Shown here: positions 6,880-15,400 of the stretch, piece by piece | How positions within the stretch are numbered: the first letter of the stretch is position 1 | Layout of the letters: the number at the start of each line of letters is the position of its first letter | From: Sphingobacteriales bacterium | Lineage (GTDB): Bacteria > Bacteroidota > Bacteroidia > Chitinophagales > UBA2359 | Reading direction: 5' to 3' | Length of the DNA stretch: 18,117 nt | Assembly: GCA_016711295.1 (NCBI GenBank) | Contig: JADJTE010000008.1 | Coordinates: 1 to 18,117 of the forward strand | The notes under the pieces: generated by a model | Told to the model about the DNA's origin: nothing | What the model saw: only the letters and a program-made list of their open reading frames with translations | The model's database searches: none | Translations under genes and position numbers: made by a program

Positions 6880-7892
6880 TTGCTAAGCCTGAACCGAGCC
6901 GAATTGCTAAAAGTGCGCCGAATTGAAATTAAAAGCTGCAGTATATCCGACCATCTCTTTTCGGGCGAATACCATACCGCTTTCAAAGGGCGTGGTATGT
7001 CGTTCAGCGAAGTGCGCGAATATCACCCGGGCGACTACATCAAATTTACAGATTGGAACGTAACTGCCTGATTCGGTACTCTTACGTCAAATTATTTGAA
7101 GAAGAACGCGAGCTAACCGTTATGCTCTTGGTAGATATTAGCCGCTCCGCATTTTTTTAGGCACCGTAGGACAACCCAAAATGAATTGATTGCCGAAATC
7201 TGTGCAGTTCTGGCGTTTTCCGCTACCCATAATAACGATAAAGTAGGTGTTATCTTTTTCATCAAAATATTGAAAAGTTTATACCGCCCAAAAAGGACGC
7301 AGCCACGTATTGCGCATCATTCACGAATTGCTGAATATGCCTACGGCGCACCTGACAACCGCAGCCGCCCGCCGCAGCTACCCCAAATGCCAAGTTGCCT
7401 CAATAAGCACGACCTACCAAACACCCAGCGCAAACTATCACTTGGCGCGAGCAGTTGCAGCATTTTTTTGCTGCTCCGCCGCCACCTACTGCCCAATATA
7501 CCGACCTCAATGCCGCCCTACAATATTTTGGCAATGTCATCAAACGGCGCTGTATCGCGTTTGTGCTATCCGATTTTATGAGCAACGATTATGAAAAATC
7601 GCTCGACTTAGCTGCTCGAAAACACGATATTATCGGCATTAGAATATATGACCCGCACGAAAAAAACCTGCCCAATATCGGTCTGTTGCCCGTAGTAGAT
7701 GCCGAAACCCAAGCCATAGCTTGGCTCGATACTACTGACGATTTAGCTGCACAAGCCTACCGAAATGCATTCAGGCAGCAGAGCGAGAAATGCAAAAATG
7801 CCTTTGCTCGATGTGGTGCCGACCTCCTACAACTCAGTACCGAACAAGCCTATATACCCATTCTAACGGCTTTGTTCCGAAAAAGAAAATAA
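6880..7892 (+). CDS. DUF58 (vWA-like) protein, MoxR partner (frame-broken)
   Basis: It starts at TTG 6880 directly after the MoxR stop; an alternative start inside the MoxR end cannot be excluded. It reads LLKVRRIEIKSCSISDHLF then SGEYHTAFKGRGMSFSEVRE and YHPGDYIKFTDWNVTA (6904-7069), the DUF58 hallmark 'F.GrGxeFsevReYxpGDxxRxIDWnvtA'. In shifted frames it continues YVKLFEEERELTVMLLVDIS (about 7080-7141, with a DxSxS MIDAS-like motif), ELIAEICAVLAFSATHNNDK and VGVIFF (about 7183-7260), then LRIIHELLNMP. The final frame 7455-7892 gives DLNAALQYFGNVIKRR, VLSDFM, IIGIRIYDPHEKNLPNIGLL and FARCGADLLQLSTEQAYIPI. Between LLNMP and DLNAALQ lies an extra segment of about 50 residues rich in Pro, Ala and Gln that is usually a short loop. 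This makes the protein about 337 residues instead of the usual 290 or so. The role is inferred from the MoxR-DUF58 pairing, probably in envelope stress or maturation. Confidence 0.86.
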
Positions 7893-7936
7893 TATACAAC
7901 AAAAATATAAATATTATTTTATACCTCTCCCAATCA

Positions 7937-8915
7937 ATGAAAAACTTATTGCTTATAAACTGCGTCGTCACGCTTCTGAACTGTCTACCCGTGCGCAGGC
8001 GCAAGTCAAGTTTGTCTATGGCGATAATACCCTGCTCCAACAAACATATCTACCGACAATGCAGGAGATGCTCCGATGATAGACAAAAAGCATTGATAGC
8101 TCGACAGCAACAATGGACGGTAGTAGCTTTTATTTTGCGTAGCCAACCCGTAGCACTGCCCTCGCAACCAGCAGACAAGAGCACGCCAAACACTGGAGCT
8201 TACCGAACCCGTAGCCTCTACACCCGTTCTTGCTGACCAATTAGATACAGTTTGGCAAATAAAAGTATTGCCGCCCGACGATATGGCGAAAACCCCCAGT
8301 TTGCAATTGTTTGTGAAACAACTCCTCGCCGCTGTTAAAACCAAAAATGCCGATTTTATTGCTGATGCCATACACCCCGAAATCAAGTTTAGCGAAGCCG
8401 ATGGCTATAATTATGGCAAGACAGCTTTTATGCAAACTTGGCGCATAGGTAATCCCGACTCGCCGCTATGGTTGTATTTAGAAAAAGCCCTAAAAATAGG
8501 TGGCACACACTACCGCAACCCGCCACCAACGAGTTGAGCCAAGAAGAATGGATTTTTCCGCATGTTTGCAATATAGATATCGACCCCGCCCTAATGTATG
8601 CCGATGTATGGTACTGACGAGCGACCGCGCCAATGTGCGCTCCAAGCCCGATTTGAAAGCACCTGTCATTGCCAAATTTAGCCAAGAATTGGTCAAGGTC
8701 GATTATACCGCATCGTGCTACCTTCGCAAAAGAGGCACTCAAAGGCGTAAGCGGCAGAGGCGAACGTGATTGGTATAAAGTAAGTTCGTTAGACGGAGCG
8801 CGTAAAGGGCTAGTCAATTGGTTGGTGGCTTGGAACTCGGCGCGGGTTACGCCTGCATATTACGCACTCCTTAGATAAGTGGTATATCAGCACTTGGGTA
8901 GGCAGCGGCGATTAA
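7937..8915 (+). CDS. Exported SH3-domain (SH3b) protein (frame-broken)
   Basis: ATG 7937 begins MKNLLLINCVVTLL, a positively charged plus hydrophobic export signal. A frameshift near 7975-8000 then leads to an AQAQVKFVYGDNT-like mature start. A Thr/Pro-rich stretch (about 8130-8250) precedes a helical domain WQIKVLPPDDMAKTPSLQLF then VKQLLAAVKTKNADFI and ADAIHPEIKFSEADGYNYGK (about 8250-8423). The next block, SQEEWIFPHVCNIDIDPALM (about 8536-8597), is out of frame with its neighbours. The C-terminal bacterial SH3 fold reads TSDRANVRSKPDLKAPVIAK and FSQELVKV (about 8617-8702), then GERDWYKVSSLDG and the terminal KWYISTWVGSGD, stop 8913-8915. The ANVRSKPxxxAPV signature is typical of SH3b. About 326 residues. 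It follows DUF58 by 44 bases and may be co-transcribed with MoxR-DUF58, ending at the terminator just downstream. It probably binds cell-wall or peptide ligands in the periplasm; the exact role is unknown. Confidence 0.75.
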
Positions 8916-8938
8916 AAAAAAATAGACGCAAAAAATTT

Positions 8939-8975
8939 CGGCACTTAGGTTTGTCAAGCCTAAGTGCCGTTTTTC
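8939..8975. terminator. Rho-independent hairpin, probably bidirectional
   Basis: A perfect 11-bp stem (CGGCACTTAGG at 8939-8949, CCTAAGTGCCG at 8959-8969) with a 9-base loop is followed by TTTTTC on the plus strand and preceded by an A-run that would give a T-run on the minus strand. It lies between the convergent SH3 gene (stop 8915) and TonB receptor gene (stop 9098), so it can end both. Confidence 0.88.
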
Positions 8976-9097
8976 TTTAAAAATTATTCCCAATATTTCT
9001 CCGCTTTTGCCTTTACCCATCTGCCTTGCAAGGATATTGATAGGTTTGGTCTCGACAAATTATGGCGGAAACAGAAGGAGTATCGAGTATTCGCACT

Positions 9098-11345
9098 CTA
9101 ACGCTTAGAATTGGCGCGTAATGCCAGCAAAATATTGCGTCCGGACGAGCTGGTGCCAGAGGCAAAAACGCGATAGTTGGTATCTAACAAGTTTTCGACA
9201 CCTGCTTGGATAGTCAAAAAGTCAGTTACTTGGTATGATGCTTTTAGATTGAGCGTAAACCAAGCGGGCAAACCGTTAGGTGTGGCATCTTCTAAGTTGT
9301 CTTCGCCATCTAAGCGGTAGCGGTCTAATGTTTTTGCTCCGTTGAATAGGGCATAAAAATCAGCCTGCCAACGCGGACGCTCATAGGCTATCCCTACCCT
9401 ACCAAACAAGGGGGCAATATGGTCTAAGGGTGTATTGAGGCTATCCGTAACCACGTCGCCATAAGTATAGGCAGCACGCGCCGATACAACCCAGTAATTG
9501 CCTATCCCTGCTGCCAATGACCCCGAAATGCCATAAATATTAGCTTTATCGCGGTTTTGGGTGCTATATACTGCCGCCAATTGTCCATCGTATAATATCT
9601 CCGATGCGCCATTAAAGGTAGAAGGTGCTAATACCAAAGCATCGTCCAATTGGGTAAAAAATCCTGTAAGCCCTACATGACTGCGACGCGCAAATGCTTT
9701 TTCGATGTTCAACTCGTAATTTATCGTTTTTTCAGGGCTTAAATCAGGGTTAGGTACTACTAATATGCCCAATTCAGAATCGGTGCCCACCGAGCTATCA
9801 AATACTTTCGCCAAGTCATCAATATTCGGCGTGCGGTAGCCCGTGCTTAGGGTTGCACCCACTCTTAATCCGTTATTGCATGATAATTCACACCCAAATT
9901 GCCCACCAAAGCACTATTTTCTGGCTTGCCCCATCAAATGGGAAGTTGAAAAATGTTTTATCATCAAAAATACCTTTTAGCGAGGCATAATTGAATCGAA
10001 TACCTGCAAGTACATCAAAATTTTGATTAACTGCCCAACGGTCAGACAGATAGGCAGATGCGTTCCAAGCCGTGCTGCCACCGCTCGGATAGCGCGTGTC
10101 GGCGGGTTCGGGAGCAGCGTCGGGGTCAGCAGGAGTAGTAAAATTAGCCTCCGAACCCACGGTATTATACACTGCTTCAACGCCATATTGCAAGCGGTGT
10201 GCCCCCAAGCGTTTGACCAAATCGGCGTTCAACGTATTAGCATTCACCGTTTCGTACTGATGTCGTGTCTGCGTTCGATTGCGGCGGCGCGCGTGGCGGC
10301 TCTCTTTAAACAATTGATAGGCAGCCGTCAATGCCATTTCATCGTGTAGGGCAGTAGCCTTGGTCGTGCGCAATTGGTAGCTCGCCGACAGCCATGTTTC
10401 GGGACCGTAATACCATTCGGCAAAACGCGGTAATCCGCCCGACATCTCAGCCAGACGGTCGTAGCGCGGCACGTCACCTGTGTTGCTATATTGCAGCGAT
10501 AAGGTATGTGATACGTCATCGCTCGCCTGATAGCGAAACTTTTGCAACAAGTTCGCTTGCTGATAGCCCGTAAATACCTGTACTGCGGGGTTGTCGTTGG
10601 TCATAACGGTATCTACGCCATTAATTGTCTCGACATATAAGGGGCGTTGCCATACTAATAAGCAGGTATCGCAAAATGGGTTTTCGCTCGCGCCCCAGCG
10701 CAAATCGCCAAACTTGCTAAATGTAACACTCGTGAGCGAAGCAAATTTTGAACCACCCAAATTAATACGGGCATGCCCGGTCATTTCGTTGTTCGTCGTT
10801 CCGTAGCGCAACATAGCCCCACCCGATGCCTTCATACCTCCGTCGAGGTTTAATTTTGGCTGTAAGGTACGAAAGTGCATCACGCCTCCCAAGGCATCAC
10901 TTCCATATACGAGCGACCCCGTACCATAAACTACCTCGGCACGTTCGAGTACATTATTATCTACACGCAAGATATTTTGCAAGTGGCCACCTCTAAAAAT
11001 AGCGTTATTCATGCGCACATCATCAACAACAATCAATACTTTATTAGCTTCAAAACCACGCAAAATAGGGCTTCCGCCACCTGCTTGGCTCTTTTGAACA
11101 AAAGCAGCACCCGCATTTGACAATAAATCGGCTGCTGTCTGGGTGTTCTGAAATGCTATCTCGCGTTTGCCAATCACTTGTACTTGGTTGGGGACATTAA
11201 GTTTGTTGTCTGCAAACTTTGTTACGGCTATCGTCACCTCGTCCAACAATAAGGTATCTGCATCGCTATCTTGTGCCCATAGCAAAGGGGCATTGCATAA
11301 AATCGACCACAATAGGGTCAAATATAAAAATGATGAAATATTCAC
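9098..11345 (-). CDS. TonB-dependent outer-membrane receptor, haem/haemoglobin type
   Basis: This receptor, reconstructed at about 749 residues, starts at ATG 11345 with a signal peptide of about 24 residues (hydrophobic core LYLTLLWSILCNAPLLWA). The plug domain follows: LLLDEVTIAVTKF (TonB-box region), VQVIGKREIAFQNTQTAADL, GGGSPILRGFEANKVLIVVD, DVRMNNAIFRGGHLQN and VVYGTGSLVYGSDALGGVMH (about 11240-10870). The barrel includes YRTPNIDDLAKVFDSSVGTD and VVPNPDLSPEKTINYELNIE, which correspond to the FRAP and NPNL motifs of haem/haemoglobin TonB receptors. It ends NILLALRANSKR, close to the usual aromatic-rich last strand. Two indels near 9925 and 9868 split it into two frames. The likely substrate is haem or a related large iron complex; the motif pair supports this but does not prove it. 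No haem-binding lipoprotein is adjacent. The small gene 11779-12334 lies upstream on the same strand. Confidence 0.9.
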
Positions 11346-11379
11346 AATAAAAAGAAAAATAAATAATTATAGTTAAAAA

Positions 11380-11409
11380 CAAATACACATACAACATCCA
11401 ATACGGCAA
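11380..11409 (-). promoter_or_regulatory. Candidate promoter of the TonB receptor
   Basis: On the minus strand, TTG (11409-11407), a 19-base spacer and TGTATTTG (11387-11380) resemble the Bacteroidota TTTG-N19-21-TAnnTTTG promoter with one mismatch in the -7 box. It sits about 35 bases before the receptor start codon, similar to the geometry of the stronger promoter at 12385-12416. Confidence 0.4.
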
Positions 11410-11778
11410 GATTCTCGTTTAATCCAATGCCGCGTTATGACGTGTAATACTCATTTACAAAGCATTATCCGGCTGCTTTATTGCTGCCGAAACTATGCTT
11501 TATTGCCAACAAATGCCTTAAAATGTCGGGTGGCAACCTTTTTCATTAAAAAGAGAAAAGGTTTGCTTGTCTTGAAGTTGCAAAGCATACGCAGAGCCAA
11601 ATCATAAACATTTAGCTGCATGAAAAAACATACGCGATATACTAAATTGGTATTATCGATAGTTCAATAAACTCAAATCCTATACAAGGTTAAAGTCTAT
11701 TCATAGCTCTTAGCAGCGGTAATGCCATCGGGCAGCCGCAGGATACGATACGCTGTATTACAAACTCAAAACCACTTC
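11410..11778. other. Intergenic stretch between receptor and small gene
   Basis: I see no gene on either strand. It contains two copies of TGCTTTATTGC about 22 bases apart (near 11474 and 11496) and a hairpin, AACCTTTT near 11536 pairing with AAAAGGTT near 11557. The hairpin has no T-run on either side, so I do not call a terminator. The end of the 11779-12334 gene could extend here if an indel hides its true stop. Confidence 0.4.
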
Positions 11779-12334
11779 TTATAAACAAGCTCGCCAAGGC
11801 GGAGGGCTATCGCTGCCCAAATCTATGCTCACAAAGGTAGCTAAACGCTTATTGGGCAACGGTACAAGCGCATCAATTGCCACAAATATAGGCAGAGGCA
11901 AGCCCACCACCATCGAAGCAATATATTTTAACGATAAATATTGCACTAATTGGTTCGCTCTTTTTGCCCCAATAGGAGAATCTACGGGCTTGAAATAGCT
12001 GTATAGATTTTCGTAAATACCTTGCTCATAGGCATCATGCAATACGTGTAGGCGTACTACTGCACACTCAGGAATGGTATCAGAAGCTACTACATCATAT
12101 AATTTGCCATCAATAACATATTCATCGTGATAAAAATGCCAGTATTTAGTCTTTTCATGCAAGGATATCTCCACTACTTGCAATGATTTGAGGTCGTATC
12201 GTTTGTTGGCTATATGCGCCTGCATTGTTGAGCGTGCAGTAGTACGCGCCATCTCAAATGCTATGTAGTAGCCGCCGCTTTGCTAAGCAACGACTATCAG
12301 AAAACATATAGCCTATAGAGCGAAACAACAACAT
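11779..12334 (-). CDS. Small protein of unknown function upstream of the TonB receptor
   Basis: The likely start is ATG 12334 (MLLFRSIGYMF), with an indel near 12260-12300 leading into YYIAFEMARTTARSTMQAHI (about 12270-12211). It continues LQVVEISLHEKTKYWHFYHD and EYVIDGKLYDVVASDTIPE, then VVRLHVLHDAYEQGIYENLY and a Pro-rich tail to the stop at 11779. The hydrophobic start followed by a 'YYIAFE...R..MQ.HI' helix and a 'dEYxxdGKlYDVV' strand resembles unnamed Bacteroidota proteins found near metal or haem receptors; I cannot name a domain. About 180 residues, probably membrane-anchored or periplasmic. A strong promoter lies 50-80 bases upstream. Its place before the TonB receptor on the same strand suggests a shared uptake function, although a gap of about 430 bases with its own candidate promoter argues for separate transcription. 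Confidence 0.7.
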
Positions 12335-12384
12335 AAACCAAAAAACAAATATTATCTAAAATTATATTGTCTCTAAATACTCGG

Positions 12385-12416
12385 CAAAGATAGCCATTCC
12401 CTATAACGTAGGCAAA
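12385..12416 (-). promoter_or_regulatory. Strong Bacteroidota promoter (TTTG-N20-TATCTTTG)
   Basis: On the minus strand, TTTG (12416-12413), exactly 20 spacer bases, and TATCTTTG (12392-12385) match the Bacteroidota housekeeping promoter fully. Transcription would begin near 12378-12380, leaving a leader of about 45 bases before ATG 12334. It lies between the adhesin terminator and the small gene, so it drives 12334-11779. Confidence 0.75.
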
Positions 12417-12424
12417 TAAAGCCG

Positions 12425-12466
12425 CTAAAAAGTTTGGCGCGACAACTTTGCAGCCGTCGCGCCAAA
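12425..12466 (-). terminator. Hairpin terminator of the giant adhesin gene
   Basis: An 11-bp perfect stem (TTTGGCGCGAC at 12433-12443, GTCGCGCCAAA at 12456-12466) with a 12-base loop is followed on the minus strand by CTTTTTAG. It is 31 bases beyond the adhesin stop at 12497, in the right orientation. Confidence 0.82.
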
Positions 12467-12496
12467 TAGCATTTAACGAAAAAATTTACCTCTTGC

Positions 12497-15400
12497 CTAT
12501 CTAACCAGAGTAACGTTACCACTCAATAGCATGGTTTCGCCATCATCAAAAGTCACGTAGATATAGTAGGCATATACCCCTATCTCGCAATCCAAAAAGC
12601 GGTATCTACCATCCCAACCATCATTTAGATTATCGGTTGTGAGGTTAAACACTTCATTGCCCCAACGATTATACAAGTGCATTTCAACCTCTTTGATATC
12701 CGATGTGCCACTTACTAAGAACATATCGTTTTGTCCGTCGCCATTGGGCGAAAAAGCAGTAGGCGCAACGGCTATTTTCTCTAAGGCTTGTATCACTTCT
12801 ACCACCACCGTAGCCGAAGCCGTACAACCATATTCATCAGTCACTACTACGGTATATGTGGTAGTGGTGTCGGGTGTGGCAAACGGATTGCTGCATGTGT
12901 TACAACTCAAATCGTCGCTCGGCGACCATTGGTAACTCAATGCACCGTCAAGGCTCGAAGTAGCAAATGCTGCTAACTCTACGGTTGTGCCTTCGGGTAT
13001 AGCACCCGATGCATCTACTACGGCATTTACTGTCACTCGTCTATGCTCAATTCTACGGCTACGCGCCCGCTTCGACAAGTAGTATCATCAACACTAACTG
13101 CTTCTGCATAGTAAATACCTGCTTGTGTAGGCGTAAATGACCAACCCGTAGCAATAGCAGTGCCGCCTGTCGGTGTATTATACCAATTGACCATCGTACC
13201 GCTTGCTGCGGTTACTAAGAGCGTAGGTATTGGGTCGCCTGCACATATCAATATGTCTCCACTAATAACAACGGGTAAAAGCGGTGCAGTACATGGGTTA
13301 CTCGCAATGCAATCCGTCACGCTAATCGTGATGAGGGCTATATCGTCGGGACAAAGTCCGCCGCCCGATACCGTGTATTCATAGACATAATCGCCCCACG
13401 CCAGCTGTTGCCCTCAAAACTCGTGCCCGACAAAGCGGGTGCGCCGCCCGTGGCACTGAACACGCCGCCCGATACGCCGACCAAAGTCGATAAATCTACC
13501 GCACTCGTGCCCTCTGTATTGTCGTTGCATACACTCGCAGTCGCATCGCTGCCCGCGGTCGGTGCCGTCTCAACCGTAACCGTCACAGCATCAAGAGACG
13601 TACAGCCATTTGCATCGCTTACCGTAACCGTATAGGTAGTTGTAGATAAAGGACTCACCGATACGGGAGAACCTACACCCGCGCCATTATCCCAAGCATA
13701 AGACGTTCCACCGCTTGCACTTAGGCTTGCTGTTTCGCCCGGAACAAATTGAAATATCTGCGCCTGCATCTGCTAAGGGCAGGGCATTGATGGTAAGGCT
13801 CGTCGTTGCACTCGCCGATGGACAGGCTCCCGATGCCGCTACAAAATTCGTCACCGTATAAACGCCCGCAGCACTTGCAGCGATGTCTATCGCGCCAGTA
13901 GCCGCATCTATCACCAAGCCCGATGGAACAGCACTGTATGCCCCCGCCGTCGCGCCCGCGTCTAAGGTCACCGTTGCCGTCAAGACTTCGCCCAAACAAT
14001 AAGTATTGTCCAAATAAGCAAAGCCCGCAGTCGACGGATTCGGACAAAGGGCGCAATCCGTCACGCTAATCGTAATCAGGGCTATATCGTCGGGACAAAG
14101 CCCGCCGCCCGATACCGTGTATTCATAGACATAATCGCCCAAGACCAAGCCGTTGCCGTCAAAACTCGTGCCCGACAAAGCGGGTGCGCCGCCAACAGCA
14201 CTGAACACGCCGCCCGATACGCCGACCAAAGTCGATAAATCTACCGCACTCGTGCCCTCCGTATTGTCGTTGCATACGCTGGCAGTCGCATCGCCGCCCG
14301 CGGTCGGTGCCTGTCTCAACCGTCACCGTAACCGCATCAAGCGACGTACAGCCATTTGCATCGCTTACCGTAACCGTATAGGTAGTTGTAGATAAAGGAC
14401 TCACCGATACGGAGAACCTACACCCGCGCCATTATCCCAAGCATAAGACGTTCCACCGCTTGCACTTAGGCTTGCTGTTTCGCCCGAACAAATTGAAATA
14501 TCTGCGCCTGCATCTGCTAAGGGCAGGGCATTGATGGTAAGGCTCGTCGTTGCACTCGCCGAGGGACATGCTCCCGGTGCCGCTACAAAAGTCGTCGCCG
14601 GATAAACGCCCGCAGCACTTGCAGCGATGTCGATCGCGCCAGTAGCCGCATCTTATCACCAAGCCCGATGGAACAGCACTGTATGCCCCCCGCCGTCGCC
14701 CCCGCGTCTAAGCTCACTGTTGCCGTAGAGACTTCGCCCAAACAATAAGTATTGTCCAAATAAGCAAAGCCCGCAGTCGACGGATTCGGACAAAGGGCGC
14801 AATCCGTCACGCTAATCGTAATCAGGGCTATATCGTCGGGCAAAGCCCGCCGCCCGATACCGTGTATTCATAGACATAATCGCCTAGGCCAAGCCGTTGC
14901 CGTCAAAACTCGTGCCCGACAAAGCGGGTGCGCCGCCAACAGCACTGAACACGCCGCCCGATACGCCGACCAAAGTCGATAAATCTACCGCACTCGTGCC
15001 CTCTGTATTGTCGTTGCATACGCTGGCAGTCGCATCGCCGCCCGCTGTCGGTGCCGTTTCAACCGTCACCGTAACTGCATCGCTCGAAGTACAGCCATTT
15101 GCATCTGTCACCGTCACCGTGTAGGTAGTCGTAGATAAAGGACGCACTGATACGGGAGAACCTACTCCCGCGCCATTATCCTAAGCATAAGACGTTCCAC
15201 CGCTTGCACTTAAGCTTACTGTTTCGCCCGAACAAATTGAAAGGTCTAAACCTGCATCTGCTAAGGGCAGGGCATTGATGGTAAGGCTTGTCGTTGCACT
15301 CGCCGATGGACAGCCCCGATGCCGCTACAAAATTCGTCACCGTATAAACGCCCGCTGAACTTGCAGCGATGTCTATCGCGCCCGTAGCTGCATCTATCAC

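Noticed and set aside
11535..11566. Hairpin AACCTTTT/AAAAGGTT as a terminator
   Set aside because: There is no T-run after it on either strand and no gene ends nearby on the plus strand; AT-rich arms can arise by chance.
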